DNA from: Candidatus Bathyarchaeota archaeon
GTDB taxonomy: Archaea; Thermoproteota; Bathyarchaeia; Bathyarchaeales; Bathycorpusculaceae
DNA length: 64,000 nt
Direction: 5' to 3'
Assembly: GCA_026014485.1 (NCBI GenBank)
Contig: JAOZIE010000012.1
Location: forward strand, 99,494 to 163,493
The translations under genes were made by a program, and so were the position numbers. The notes under the pieces were generated by a model, which ran no database searches, was not told where the DNA came from, and was given only the letters and a program-made list of their open reading frames with translations. This document shows positions 1 to 8,454 of this stretch, one piece after another. Numbering within the stretch: the stretch's first letter is position 1; each line of letters begins with the position of its first letter.

Positions 1-394
1 GGTTTTTGAGTTTCTCAACGAGTTTTCGTGAGAGGTCTTTGGCGGCTTTGTCAGCGTGCACACCCAGCGTGCGGTCGGAGGCGAAGTCGCTTTTGCGAAG
101 AACCATCTCTACGGGGTGCGTCAGAGCCAGCTTGGGGGAGCCTTCCGCGTGGATTTCCTCGGAGACGTCGGCTGCCTCGATTTTTATGGTGAGTTTCGCG
201 TGAGGTTTTTGGAGCGCCGCCCTGAATTGGGCGTCTAAATCTGCTAGACCTTTGTCGGCGGCGACGATGAGTATGCAGTCTCCGTTTCTCGTTAGGTGTT
301 TGTCTTTGGTGAATTCAACCGTCGAGTGGTGGGTGGCTTGGATGTTTTCGTGTCCGAGCCCGAAAATGACCTCTGTCAGAACAGGCGATGGCAA
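1..394 (-). CDS. DUF371 family protein, 3' part cut by window edge
   Basis: The reverse strand is open from a TTG at 392-394 to the left edge, about 131 codons. The product reads LPSPVLTEVIFGLGHENIQA near its start, followed by ATHHSTVEFTKD and then RNGDCILIVAADKGLADLD. That spacing of a GHxN motif, an AThxST motif and a GDCIxxVxADKG motif is the signature of archaeal DUF371 proteins, whose function is unknown. The TTG lies two bases past the stop of the upstream regulator gene, so the two are probably co-transcribed. No ATG precedes the conserved GHEN block, which supports the TTG. The C-terminus is missing. Confidence 0.75.
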   Translation of the reverse strand, partial: MPSPVLTEVIFGLGHENIQATHHSTVEFTKDKHLTRNGDCILIVAADKGLADLDAQFRAALQKPHAKLTIKIEAADVSEEIHAEGSPKLALTHPVEMVLRKSDFASDRTLGVHADKAAKDLSRKLVEKLKN

Positions 395-396
395 TT

Positions 397-1386
397 TTAT
401 TCTGGAACCTCTATAGAGTCCACTTTGCCGTCGCCATCCAAATCGTAGCCTTGGATGACCGTTGCGAATTCTCCGTGGTTTTGATATTTGCGCAGGGTTT
501 TCTGCCAGAAATTAGTAAAAGCCAAAACGCAGGCTTTTGTGCCCACCGCCTTGTTTCCCGCAAAGACAATAACGCGTTTGCTGCTATCCCACGGGTTAGG
601 AATATTCGCGACCAGCCCCGCCACATCCGCGGTGTAGACAAGCCCCGTTTTCTGCGAAACTAAACCGCCAAAGAGGTAGCCCTGCGCCGAGGACTGCATG
701 TTAAACCGAATCGGCAAGTACTCGTTGAGCTCTTGAGTAAGCAGATTGGTACCTGGTCCCCCGACGAGGATGAGGTTGTTTTTCTCTTCTTTCTCAGCTT
801 TCACATCCACGTCCAGTTTTATAGCAAAGTCCGTGGGCGTCTTCATGAATTGCCCCAGAAAAAACGTGAGTTGCGCCGCGTAGTGCCCGTCTCTGGCGCT
901 GGTTTTAAAGGGACCATGTGGGGTGGGGCTGCCGACGACTATTTTGCCGTCGAATGCACCGTCTTTGTTGATGAAGTCTTTGAAGAAGGCTTGAATCGTG
1001 GGGTTTGCCGCCACAAGCGAGGGGCGCTGCATGGGTTTGTAGCCGTCTGGGAACTCGATGCAGAATGCGGAGGAAACGGTGCGGTAGTACTTGGCGGTGG
1101 CGCCCTTCTTCTTCTCGACGCGCTCAACGGTTATAGCGCCTGATTTCTCCAGTTTCCTTATGTGATAGTAAACTTTCTGTTCATGCATGTCTAGGTGCCG
1201 CGCGATTTCCAGCGGGTACATGGCTTTCTGGTTGAGCAACGAAAGAATTCTCCAGCTTAGGCTACCCAGCATCATTTTGAGGTCCTGCGGGTTCTGTACG
1301 ACGGCGATTTCTTTGACTTCCTGCTGGTTGCCTTCTTCTTGGAGGAGCAGCTTCTTGTTCAATGCTTTTGTCCCCTGCGGATACAA
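397..1386 (-). CDS. ArsR-like HTH regulator with S-layer-like C-terminal domain and EF-hand loop
   Basis: 329 residues. Residues about 35-105 form a winged helix of ArsR type (SWRILSLLNQKAMYPLEIAR, then a recognition helix with KVYYHIRKLEKSGAI). Residues about 130-310 contain IVVGSPTPHGPF, LILVGGPGTNLLTQELNEYL and VIVFAGNKAVGTKACVLA. This VVGGP...GT.A layout recalls the domain of archaeal S-layer proteins; the resemblance is by eye. The last residues hold a complete 12-position EF-hand loop, D315 to E326 (DLDGDGKVDSIE). No signal peptide or membrane helix is visible, so it should act in the cytoplasm. The start is uncertain: the first TTG (1384-1386) has no ribosome site, while a TTG at 1360-1362 lies nine bases after an aggggac purine tract. 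Co-directional with the DUF371 gene. Its ligand is unknown. Confidence 0.8.
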   Translation of the reverse strand: MYPQGTKALNKKLLLQEEGNQQEVKEIAVVQNPQDLKMMLGSLSWRILSLLNQKAMYPLEIARHLDMHEQKVYYHIRKLEKSGAITVERVEKKKGATAKYYRTVSSAFCIEFPDGYKPMQRPSLVAANPTIQAFFKDFINKDGAFDGKIVVGSPTPHGPFKTSARDGHYAAQLTFFLGQFMKTPTDFAIKLDVDVKAEKEEKNNLILVGGPGTNLLTQELNEYLPIRFNMQSSAQGYLFGGLVSQKTGLVYTADVAGLVANIPNPWDSSKRVIVFAGNKAVGTKACVLAFTNFWQKTLRKYQNHGEFATVIQGYDLDGDGKVDSIEVPE

Positions 1387-1490
1387 CTACACAACCGTTA
1401 ATAAAAAATTTTTCATGGTTAAGGTTTCTTCCAGCGTTTTCGCAAGTTTATTTAACCAGTTTTCCGCCATTTAGTTGTCGGGTGCCAGTT

Positions 1491-2525
1491 TTGGGTGTAA
1501 ACCTGCGTGACATTATATCGAAAACCGTGGTTAAGTTAGAGGATTTAGGCGGCAAAACCGTTGCCATAGACGCTTTCAACGCCATCTATCAGTTCCTCAG
1601 CATCATCCGCCAGCCCGACGGCACGCCCCTCATGGATGGCACAGGCAAAGTCACCAGCCACCTCAGCGGACTGTTCTACCGCACCTGCAACCTCGTCGAA
1701 ATGGGCATAAAGCCAGTTTACGTTTTTGACGGGGCGCCCCCAGTTTTCAAGCGGCAAGAAATCGAGCGGCGAAAACAAGTCAAAGTAGAAGCTCAAGTTC
1801 ACTACGAAAAAGCCGCTGCAAAAGGCGACACCGCCAAAATGCGAAGGTTCGCGCAAGCCACAACCAGCATGAAGGATTACATGAAAACCGACAGCCAACG
1901 GTTGCTGGAGCTCATGGGGCTACCTTGGATTCAGGCGCCCAGCGAAGGCGAAGCGCAAGCAGCACAAATGACCCGAAAGGGCATGGCAGATTACTGTGCA
2001 AGCCAAGACTACGACAGCCTACTCTTTGGCGCGCCACTGCTTTTGCGGAACGTAACCATTTCGGGCAGGCGCAAACTACCCAGCAAAAACGTCTACATAG
2101 ACATCGTGCCTGAAACCATATCGCTCAAGGAGGCTCTCAAAGACCTCGAAGTCACCTACGAACAACTCATCGACATAGGCATCCTGATTGGCACGGACTT
2201 TAATCCGGACGGCATCCGAGGACTGGGACCAAAAACCGCCCTGAAACTCGTCAAGCAACATGGCACACTTGAAAATGCGTTGCCATATATCAAGAACGCT
2301 GAGTTTCCGCATCCGCCCGAGGAAATCCGCGAAATCTTCCTTCACCCGCAAGTCACAGACGACTATAAGCTGGAGTGGCGGGAGCCCAGCGTCGAAGGCA
2401 TCGTCGACTTCTTGGTCCGCGAAAAAGACTTCAGCGAAGACCGTGTCCGCAAATCTGTAGAGAAAATGCAGGCAGGCGCAGCAAAGCAGAAGGGTAAAAT
2501 GACGCTGGAAAAGTGGTTTGGCTAA
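1491..2525 (+). CDS. fen: Flap endonuclease 1 (FEN-1)
   Basis: Structure-specific 5' flap endonuclease of Okazaki-fragment maturation and repair. 344 residues from TTG 1491, which places the FEN-1 N-terminus GVNLRDII directly after the initiator; a GTG at 1482 would add three residues. The N domain shows AIDAFNAIYQFL, PVYVFDGAPP and the helical clamp region. The I domain shows EAPSEGEAQAA-type acidic residues (PSEGEAQAAQM), SQDYDSLLFGA and the helix-hairpin-helix metal site GTDFNPDGIRGLGPKTALKL. The C-terminus MTLEKWFG is a PCNA-interacting (PIP) box. The length is normal for archaeal FEN-1. It faces the regulator gene divergently and overlaps the convergent pcm stop by four bases. Confidence 0.95.
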   Translation: MGVNLRDIISKTVVKLEDLGGKTVAIDAFNAIYQFLSIIRQPDGTPLMDGTGKVTSHLSGLFYRTCNLVEMGIKPVYVFDGAPPVFKRQEIERRKQVKVEAQVHYEKAAAKGDTAKMRRFAQATTSMKDYMKTDSQRLLELMGLPWIQAPSEGEAQAAQMTRKGMADYCASQDYDSLLFGAPLLLRNVTISGRRKLPSKNVYIDIVPETISLKEALKDLEVTYEQLIDIGILIGTDFNPDGIRGLGPKTALKLVKQHGTLENALPYIKNAEFPHPPEEIREIFLHPQVTDDYKLEWREPSVEGIVDFLVREKDFSEDRVRKSVEKMQAGAAKQKGKMTLEKWFG

Positions 2526-3211
2526 AGCTTGTGCCCTAACGCGCCTGTTAACGGCACAAACGACACTGCACCCAAGTTTTCCTCAACGATTTTTCCATCC
2601 GATTGTTTTGTTAGTTTGATGAGGTGCTGGAACAGGAACGGGCTGCCCACGGGAATCAGCATAACACCCCCACTTTTCAGTTGGTCCACCAGTGGCTTGG
2701 GGATTTGGGGGGCTGCCGCAGTGACGACTATGCGGTCGTAGGGTGCCTTGGCGGGGTAGCCTTTGGAGCCGTCGCCGTTGACTATGGTGATGCGGTCGCC
2801 GTAACCTGCGTTCATGATGTTGCGGCGCGCGGTTTCAGCCAGCGCATGAATAACTTCCACAGTGTAGATGTGCCCCCACTCGCTTCTAGGTGCCTCTTGG
2901 GAGGCCACAATCTCCGCCATGGTTGCGGCGTGCCAGCCTGAACCCGCGCCGACCTCCAAAACCTTGCATCCGAGCCCTAGCTGGAGCGCTTCGTTCATGA
3001 CGGCAACGATGCGGGGCTCTGAAACTGCCTGGCCAAACCCGATTTGCACGGGCGTATCCGAAGCCGCATAAGACTGCGCCCCAACAGGGACAAAGCTGCT
3101 TCTTGGTGTAGCGCGTATTGCTTTGAGGACGGCTGGCGTTTGCAGCACGCCTTCTTTGATGAGGGTTTCGATGAGTTTTTCCCAGTTTGCCTTCTCCAAC
3201 TGGAGCACCAC
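2522..3211 (-). CDS. pcm: Protein-L-isoaspartate O-methyltransferase
   Basis: SAM-dependent repair methyltransferase acting on isoaspartyl residues of aged proteins. 229 residues from GTG 3211. It has the family N-terminal region RATPRSSFVP and the substrate segment QTIG-like IGFGQAVSEPRIVAVM. Class I SAM motifs follow: KVLEVGAGSGWHAA (motif I), YTVEVIHALAETAR (acidic ribose site) and PYDRIVVTAAAPQIPKPL (motif II), with GGVMLIPVG after. The length is typical. It converges on fen with stops overlapping by four bases and runs co-directionally with glmS upstream. Confidence 0.94.
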   Translation of the reverse strand: MVLQLEKANWEKLIETLIKEGVLQTPAVLKAIRATPRSSFVPVGAQSYAASDTPVQIGFGQAVSEPRIVAVMNEALQLGLGCKVLEVGAGSGWHAATMAEIVASQEAPRSEWGHIYTVEVIHALAETARRNIMNAGYGDRITIVNGDGSKGYPAKAPYDRIVVTAAAPQIPKPLVDQLKSGGVMLIPVGSPFLFQHLIKLTKQSDGKIVEENLGAVSFVPLTGALGHKL

Positions 3212-3289
3212 TCTAACTAGTGGCGTATTCTGCCTTTTAACGTCTGCGAATTCAGAATAAGGAAAGAAAGTTTATAGTGAAAAGGAGGG

Positions 3290-5122
3290 TTATTTGACGG
3301 TGACGGATTTGGCTAGGTTCCGCGGCATATCGGGGTTGATGCCTTTCTCCACTGCCATATAATAGGCGAAAAGTTGTAGGGGAATCACAAACGGAATCGG
3401 TGAGAGCACCTCGGGGATGCCTTTGGGGACTTCCACGTAGTCGTCTGACAGCGCCTTGATTTCCTCGTCGTCTTCCTCGATGATGCTTATGATGGAAGCA
3501 CCGCGGGCTTTCATCTCCTGAATGTTGCCGATGAGGGTCTTGTGGGTCTGCCCATCCCGCGGGCAAATGAACACAACGGGAAAGCCATGTTCGATTAGGC
3601 TTATGGGGCCATGTTTGCTCTCGCCAGCAGGAAAGGCTATGGAGGGAACGTAGGCGATTTCCATGAGTTTTAGCCTGCCCTCATATGCGGTGGCGGTGTT
3701 TACGCCTCTGCCCAAAAAGAAGAATATCTTTGCGTCACGGTACTTCTTGGCTAGCTGCTTGATTTTGTCTTCTTGGGAGAGGATTATGGCTTCGACTGTT
3801 TCAGGTAGCTTGTCTAGTTTCTCGGCGAGGTAGTCCATTTCGTCCTGTGAAACCTTGCCTCGTTTTGTTGAGAGTTTTAGTGCTAACTGGGCTAGCACGG
3901 AGAGTTGTGAGGTGAAGGTTTTGGTGGCGGCTACGCCGATTTCGGGTCCTGACTGTTGCCCGAGGTAGACGCGGCTGACGCGGGTGAGGGTGGAGCCGAC
4001 GGTGTTGGTTAATCCGAGTACGGTGGCGGCGCGTTGTTGGCTGCAGGTGACGGCGCCTAGGGTGTCGGCGGTTTCTCCTGATTGGCTGACGGCGAGTATG
4101 GTGCTGTCTATGTTGACGGATTTTCCGTGTTGCTCTATGAATTCGGAGGCGTAAACGGGGTATGTGGGTAGGAATGCGAGTTTGCTGAACATGTATGATG
4201 CGGCTAGGCAGGCGTGGTAGCTGGTTCCGCAGGCGACGAGGAAGACTTCGGTGGCGCGGTCCAGAAACGTCGAAAGCAACTCCAGATAGTGCTCCTGGGC
4301 GCGTAGAGTGTTGCGTAGGGTGTCGGGTTGCTCGTGGATTTCTTTAATCATGAAATGCGGATAGCCCTGTTTGACTGCCATCTCGGGGGTCCAGTCGATG
4401 GTTTTGGGTTTCCGCGTGACGGGGGCGCCGTCTTGGATGCGGATGATTTCGTATGCTCCTGGGGTGAGGGTGACGAGTTCGCCGTCGTTTATCATGACGG
4501 CTTGGTTGGTCATGGGTAAAAATGCGGTGAGGTCGGAGGCGCAGTAGGTGGCGTCTTGAGCTACGCCTATGACAAGGGGGCTTTCGTTTCGGGCGCACAC
4601 TATCTTGTCGGGTTCCTTGGATGAGATGACGGCAAGCGCGTAGGAGCCGCAGAGCTTTTTGATTGTTTCCACGACGGCTTGGGTGAGGGTTAAGGTGGGG
4701 TTTTGTTTTAGGGCTTCTTCGATGAGGTGCGGAATGACTTCGGTGTCGGTTCGGGATTGGAAGGTGTGTCCGCGGTTTTCGAGTTCGGTTTTTAGTTCGG
4801 CGTAGTTTTCTATGATGCCGTTGTGGACGGCGATTATTTGTCCTGTGCAGTCGGTGTGGGGGTGGGCGTTGATTTTTAGGGGGGCGCCGTGGGTTGCCCA
4901 TCGGGTGTGTCCGATGCCGATGTTGCCTTGGAGGTCGTCGAGGTTGAGGAGTTTGTGGACTTCGTCGATTTTTCCTTGGTCTTTTTTGATGAAGACTTCG
5001 CCGTTGTTTATGGTGGCTATGCCGACGGAGTCGTATCCGCGGTATTCAAGCCGTTTGAGTGAGGCGTGTATGGTGGGGGCTGCGTCGCCGTTTGTTGTTA
5101 TGCATCCAAAGATTCCGCACAT
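3290..5122 (-). CDS. glmS: Glutamine--fructose-6-phosphate aminotransferase (isomerizing)
   Basis: Makes glucosamine-6-phosphate from fructose-6-phosphate and glutamine, the entry to UDP-GlcNAc for surface glycans. 610 residues, full length. It begins MCGIFGC, so Cys2 becomes the N-terminal nucleophile of the class II amidotransferase domain (residues 2 to about 230; GHTRWATHG and HNGIIENY visible). Two SIS sugar-isomerase domains follow, with the phosphate loop SQSGETADTLGA and GPEIGVAATKTFTSQL in the first and the C-terminal DMPRNLAKSVTVK typical of the family. It supplies precursors relevant to the glycosyltransferase genes downstream. A TATA-like cttttaagcg lies about 85-95 bases upstream on the reverse strand. 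Confidence 0.97.
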   Translation of the reverse strand: MCGIFGCITTNGDAAPTIHASLKRLEYRGYDSVGIATINNGEVFIKKDQGKIDEVHKLLNLDDLQGNIGIGHTRWATHGAPLKINAHPHTDCTGQIIAVHNGIIENYAELKTELENRGHTFQSRTDTEVIPHLIEEALKQNPTLTLTQAVVETIKKLCGSYALAVISSKEPDKIVCARNESPLVIGVAQDATYCASDLTAFLPMTNQAVMINDGELVTLTPGAYEIIRIQDGAPVTRKPKTIDWTPEMAVKQGYPHFMIKEIHEQPDTLRNTLRAQEHYLELLSTFLDRATEVFLVACGTSYHACLAASYMFSKLAFLPTYPVYASEFIEQHGKSVNIDSTILAVSQSGETADTLGAVTCSQQRAATVLGLTNTVGSTLTRVSRVYLGQQSGPEIGVAATKTFTSQLSVLAQLALKLSTKRGKVSQDEMDYLAEKLDKLPETVEAIILSQEDKIKQLAKKYRDAKIFFFLGRGVNTATAYEGRLKLMEIAYVPSIAFPAGESKHGPISLIEHGFPVVFICPRDGQTHKTLIGNIQEMKARGASIISIIEEDDEEIKALSDDYVEVPKGIPEVLSPIPFVIPLQLFAYYMAVEKGINPDMPRNLAKSVTVK

Positions 5123-5206
5123 TGTAAACTTGATTCTCCGTTCTGTAGTTTGTCGTGTTATTCACGGTTTGGGAGTGCTAATAAGCATTTTTAGGATAAA
5201 CGTCAA

Positions 5207-5220
5207 CGCTTAAAAGAAAA
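5207..5220 (-). promoter_or_regulatory. glmS: Probable TATA box for glmS
   Basis: Reading the reverse strand, ttttcttttaagcg sits about 90 bases before the glmS start. An archaeal TATA box here would give a leader of about 60 bases. The 5123-5310 gap also holds a GC-rich segment (about 5225-5275) that could fold weakly. I see no recognisable RNA family in it. Confidence 0.35.
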
Positions 5221-5310
5221 GTTATAGCGGTTTCTTGGGGGTTCGCCTTCGCAAGCCGCCCGCTGCAGGAAACGCCTAAAACAAAACTTTTAGCGGTTGT
5301 TCCGTTTCGT

Positions 5311-6687
5311 TTAGAAGCCCGCGGCAATCAGGTTCTGCGGCTTCATAATTTCCCGCAGCAACACCGTCGCGTATGCGCCCCGAAGCAGCCTAAACTCCAG
5401 AGGCAACCGCAAGTCCCCCTCAGAATCTGCGGAAACAGCACCTGTTGAAAAATCCGCAACGGGGCAAACGGTCGCCCGCAGTTCCCCCTTCGAGTTAACC
5501 TCAGGCAGTTCAGGCACGAAGAAGTCGTTTGCGTCCACGCCCTCCTCCGCGAGCACCTCATGCTCCAGCGTGCCCATGGCGCCTTGGGAGAGTTTTTGGC
5601 GGGAACCGAAAAGGGGCAGGGCTACCCGCATTTTGCCCGCAGCGATTTGGCTGTTGACTGCGTCTACGTCTGGGGCGTTTACTATTTTGCCTGTTCGAGT
5701 CATGGGTAGTCCTGTGCGTTCCACGTTGACGGCGAAGTCGCCTGCCTGTGCCTTGCAGAGCGAGAAGCCTGCCCTGATTCGTGCGCTGAGGAATCGGTTG
5801 AACAGGTAGGACTGCCATGCCTGCACAAACATCATCCGCAGCTTCAGGGGCAACCGTCGAAATGCGCCTGCGAAGTCGGTGGGAGCCTCCGCCAGATGCC
5901 CCAGCATCGCCCGCTCAAACCGTAGCTGCAGAGGAAACGTCTCAAGGGCCCGTTGAAAGTCGCGGCTTTCTTGGAGGTCTGTGCGTGCCTGTTGGGATTT
6001 TGGGTGCTCATCTGGGCTGGGTTTAGCAAGGAAAACCATGGCGGCGTCTTCTAGGCTGCCTTGCAGCATGGCTTTGCCGACTAGGTGGGTGATGGCGCGG
6101 GTGGTGCCGAAGCGTTGGTGTCCGTAAAAGTTTGGGATGCCGCCTGCCTTGGCGATTTGTTGGGTGGCTTTTGTGGTTTGCTCTTCAACGGCGGCTGGCG
6201 GGGGGGTTATGTGGGTTATGTTGATTTGAAAGTTGTTGCCCAGCAGGTAGAAGGGGCAGAGGGGCTCGCGGAAGTAGCCGACGGGATGCAGCTCTATGTC
6301 CCGCAGTTGGACGACGGCGGCTTCTTGTGCAGAGACGCCGTTTATGGTGATGTACTGGGCGGTTTGGGCTTTGGCGTCTTTTATGCCTGCGATTTGAATT
6401 CGTGATGTGTCAATGTTGAGGGCGCGGGCGAGGTTTTTGAGGGCGATGAAGGTGTCCCAGTTCCGCTTTACCAGCACGCAGAGCAGAAACGGCTGCTGTT
6501 GCTGTTCGGAGGCGCCTAAAGCGGGTTTTGCCGTGGTTTGTGGGGTTGCTTTGGCTTTGGAGCCGTCTACGAGGACTTCTTCAACCACGAAATCGTCTAC
6601 TGCGGCGCGTATAGCTCCTCCAATGCCCTCTGAATTGGTCGCGTAAACTTCAATGCCTATCTGCCGCTCAAGGTCAGGAACAGCCAA
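5311..6687 (-). CDS. truD: tRNA pseudouridine(13) synthase TruD
   Basis: Isomerises uridine 13 of tRNA (and sites in other RNAs) to pseudouridine. 458 residues from TTG 6687, preceded by agaagg eight bases away. The catalytic block IAGIKDAKAQTAQ puts the conserved aspartate at D104. NFYGHQRFGTTRAITHLVGK and the central TRUD insertion domain follow, then MTRTGKIVNAPDVD. Residues about 44-66 are a low-complexity Ala/Thr/Gln insertion (KAKATPQ...EQQQQP) not expected in the family core, probably a surface loop. It follows pth2 by 12 bases in the same direction, so the two form a small RNA-related operon. Confidence 0.93.
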   Translation of the reverse strand: MAVPDLERQIGIEVYATNSEGIGGAIRAAVDDFVVEEVLVDGSKAKATPQTTAKPALGASEQQQQPFLLCVLVKRNWDTFIALKNLARALNIDTSRIQIAGIKDAKAQTAQYITINGVSAQEAAVVQLRDIELHPVGYFREPLCPFYLLGNNFQINITHITPPPAAVEEQTTKATQQIAKAGGIPNFYGHQRFGTTRAITHLVGKAMLQGSLEDAAMVFLAKPSPDEHPKSQQARTDLQESRDFQRALETFPLQLRFERAMLGHLAEAPTDFAGAFRRLPLKLRMMFVQAWQSYLFNRFLSARIRAGFSLCKAQAGDFAVNVERTGLPMTRTGKIVNAPDVDAVNSQIAAGKMRVALPLFGSRQKLSQGAMGTLEHEVLAEEGVDANDFFVPELPEVNSKGELRATVCPVADFSTGAVSADSEGDLRLPLEFRLLRGAYATVLLREIMKPQNLIAAGF

Positions 6688-6699
6688 AACGAAAGCCTT

Positions 6700-7062
6700 C
6701 TACAAAAGCGCAAGTTTCCCAGTCAGGCGGTCCATCATCTCGGCTGGCGCGGGACCAATCCCAAGGCAGGTGACGGTGCCCTCAGGAATCTCGGTTAACC
6801 CCGCATCCACAATCAACGCATGGGGCAATCCAAGGTCTTCAGCGGCTTCTTCGAGCTCGTGGAGTTCTTTTTCGGTGGGGACTTTGACGGCGATTTTGCG
6901 TTGCCCCTCAAACATCCACGTCTCCCACCAACCCCGATGATGAATATGAGCCTCCTGCGCCGCAGAAACCGCCGCATGACCCGCCTGCGCCGCAACCTTA
7001 CCCTTACTCAACTGCAAATCCTTACGGAAAACCAACACCTGCTTATACTCAAACACACGCAT
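6700..7062 (-). CDS. pth2: Peptidyl-tRNA hydrolase, archaeal Pth2 type
   Basis: Releases peptides from peptidyl-tRNA that has dropped off the ribosome. 120 residues, the normal Pth2 size. Family motifs are FRKDLQLSKGKVAAQAGHAA near the N-terminus (with the conserved Lys, Gln and His region), KIAVKVPTEKELHELEEAAE in the middle, LIVDAGLTEIPEGTVTCLGI with the catalytic Asp/Ala-Gly-Thr segment, and GPAPAEMMDRLTGKLALL at the end. It starts with ATG and is the first gene of the pth2-truD pair. Confidence 0.95.
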   Translation of the reverse strand: MRVFEYKQVLVFRKDLQLSKGKVAAQAGHAAVSAAQEAHIHHRGWWETWMFEGQRKIAVKVPTEKELHELEEAAEDLGLPHALIVDAGLTEIPEGTVTCLGIGPAPAEMMDRLTGKLALL

Positions 7063-7110
7063 AACCCAAACACACTCTAACCGCTACAAAATTATCACTG
7101 AATGCTTTAA

Positions 7111-7281
7111 GCATTTGCAGACAAATGGCGCTTTTTCTGTTACAGGGATACTACACAACCAAGCGTAGCAAAGTCTCTTGAATCAATTAATCAACAAAAG
7201 AAAATGCAAGATCAGATTATTCAAGAAAAAATGGACCAAATGATAGATTCAGGTCCATTGAGAAGCTCATTGCAAATATAA
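7111..7281 (+). pseudogene. Possible gene remnant in AT-rich intergenic stretch
   Basis: The 7063-7511 gap has no intact gene. One forward frame is open for 57 codons between stops. It reads ADKWRFFCYRDTTQPSVAKS, followed by a Gln/Lys/Met-rich helix, and has no usable start before internal ATGs. It looks like the C-terminal end of a protein whose front is lost, but chance cannot be excluded. Two shorter forward peptides (about 28 and 18 codons) lie at roughly 7310-7460 and I do not consider them genes. Base composition is clearly more AT-rich than the flanking pth2 gene. Confidence 0.2.
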
Positions 7282-7511
7282 ATTTCAGACAAGAAAAAAG
7301 ACATAAAAAATGGCTTTGGAACTAATTACTGTACTTGAAGTTTACTCAAACACAAGCTATAGTGAAAGATTAAACGCTGTTAATACGCACAAGTAGAGGT
7401 AAACGCAATCGTCTTTGACCACTATTATGAATAAAAAGAAGGCATTTGAAAAGAAAAAGAAGCACTGGTGGCAAAAATCTTAAATCTGCAGTGTAAAGAA
7501 ATACCTCCAAT

Positions 7512-8114
7512 ATGACAAGAAAAGAGATTGACAAAATTTTTGAATTATGCCTTCTACTTGTTACTGTCATAGGTGCCGCTGAACTTCAATATGCAAGCTA
7601 TTTTTTCGGTCAGATTCCACCAGAAGACCCACCACTTTCAGCACAGAAAATAGCAGAACTTATGCATTCTAATACCATACTTGTAAACAGCATCTTTCGC
7701 TGGACAACTTTTACAATATTCGTTCTTGTTCTGGCTTGGATAATTCTAATGATTTTTCCATCAGTTACCATCAAGCAGCCTATCTTGAAAAGATTCTTTA
7801 AGAGAAGATATGGAAAAGAATTCTGCTGGTGTCTTTTTGGAAACCTCTTCCTTATGGAAATGATAAATTTCGTCGCAATCAGTTTCTCAGCTGGGTCGTT
7901 ATCAAAAACCATTGTAAGTGCCACAACGCTGTCAGCTTTCTTTTTAACGTTTTACGCAACATGGAAATATCGAAAAGAGGACATATATGAAATGCGAACA
8001 TTAACAAAGACATCCATGTTTTGGTCAGTCATTGAACATACTATCATTTACATGATATCGTACATTATTATGATTGTAATTTGGGGATATTCTATAATCA
8101 TCCCAACTCTTTAA
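7512..8114 (+). CDS. Uncharacterised five-helix membrane protein
   Basis: 200 residues from ATG 7512; I do not recognise a family. Hydrophobic helices are visible at about residues 10-32, 62-86, 103-128, 132-150 and 170-197. Short loops hold an Arg/Lys patch (KRFFKRRYGKE) between helices 2 and 3 and a KYRKEDIYEMRT segment between helices 4 and 5. No catalytic motif or signal peptide is apparent. It lies in the AT-rich patch 7063-9158 and reads away from pth2, with no evident ribosome site before the ATG. The composition and lack of recognisable homology suggest accessory DNA, perhaps acquired. Confidence 0.55.
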   Translation: MTRKEIDKIFELCLLLVTVIGAAELQYASYFFGQIPPEDPPLSAQKIAELMHSNTILVNSIFRWTTFTIFVLVLAWIILMIFPSVTIKQPILKRFFKRRYGKEFCWCLFGNLFLMEMINFVAISFSAGSLSKTIVSATTLSAFFLTFYATWKYRKEDIYEMRTLTKTSMFWSVIEHTIIYMISYIIMIVIWGYSIIIPTL

Positions 8115-8255
8115 CAGCCAAAAACACTTCGCCTAAAACTCAATTTGGTATCCAAAAAGATATCTTAAACCAGTTATCACGGGATTAGTCAATACCTGAT
8201 TAATGCAAAAAACTTAAAACTGCAAGACGCAGATACAACATTTTGTGGACCCACA

Positions 8256-8450
8256 ATGACTCGAAGAAAAGAAAAAAACCCTTTTGTGCTTACAGAGGGC
8301 AATAGAAGAAGATACGTTGAAAACGTTAATCGGTTTTTCGGAGACCCACACTCCCGACACAGAAGTGAAGATGGTCGTTACGCAAAAGACCTTCCCATAA
8401 ATTTTGAAATCTGTAAGCCAAAGCGGAAAAGAAGACAGACACTTTCCTAA
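8256..8450 (+). CDS. Small basic hypothetical protein
   Basis: 64 residues, ATG 8256. Very rich in Arg and Lys (begins MTRRKEKNPF, ends KPKRKRRQTLS), with no cysteine pairs other than one Cys and no membrane helix. A DNA- or RNA-binding role is possible from charge alone. Its stop lies four bases before the GTG of the next ORF, and an aaagg ribosome site for that ORF spans the junction, so the two look translationally coupled. It could be a chance frame, but the coupling argues for a gene. Confidence 0.4.
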   Translation: MTRRKEKNPFVLTEGNRRRYVENVNRFFGDPHSRHRSEDGRYAKDLPINFEICKPKRKRRQTLS

Positions 8451-8454
8451 AAAG

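Noticed and set aside
6..238. Forward open frames at the left edge
   Set aside because: They are antisense to the DUF371 coding frame, which has recognisable family motifs.
5222..5285. GC-rich potential hairpin between glmS and truD
   Set aside because: The pairing is broken and I could not match any RNA family or C/D box layout.
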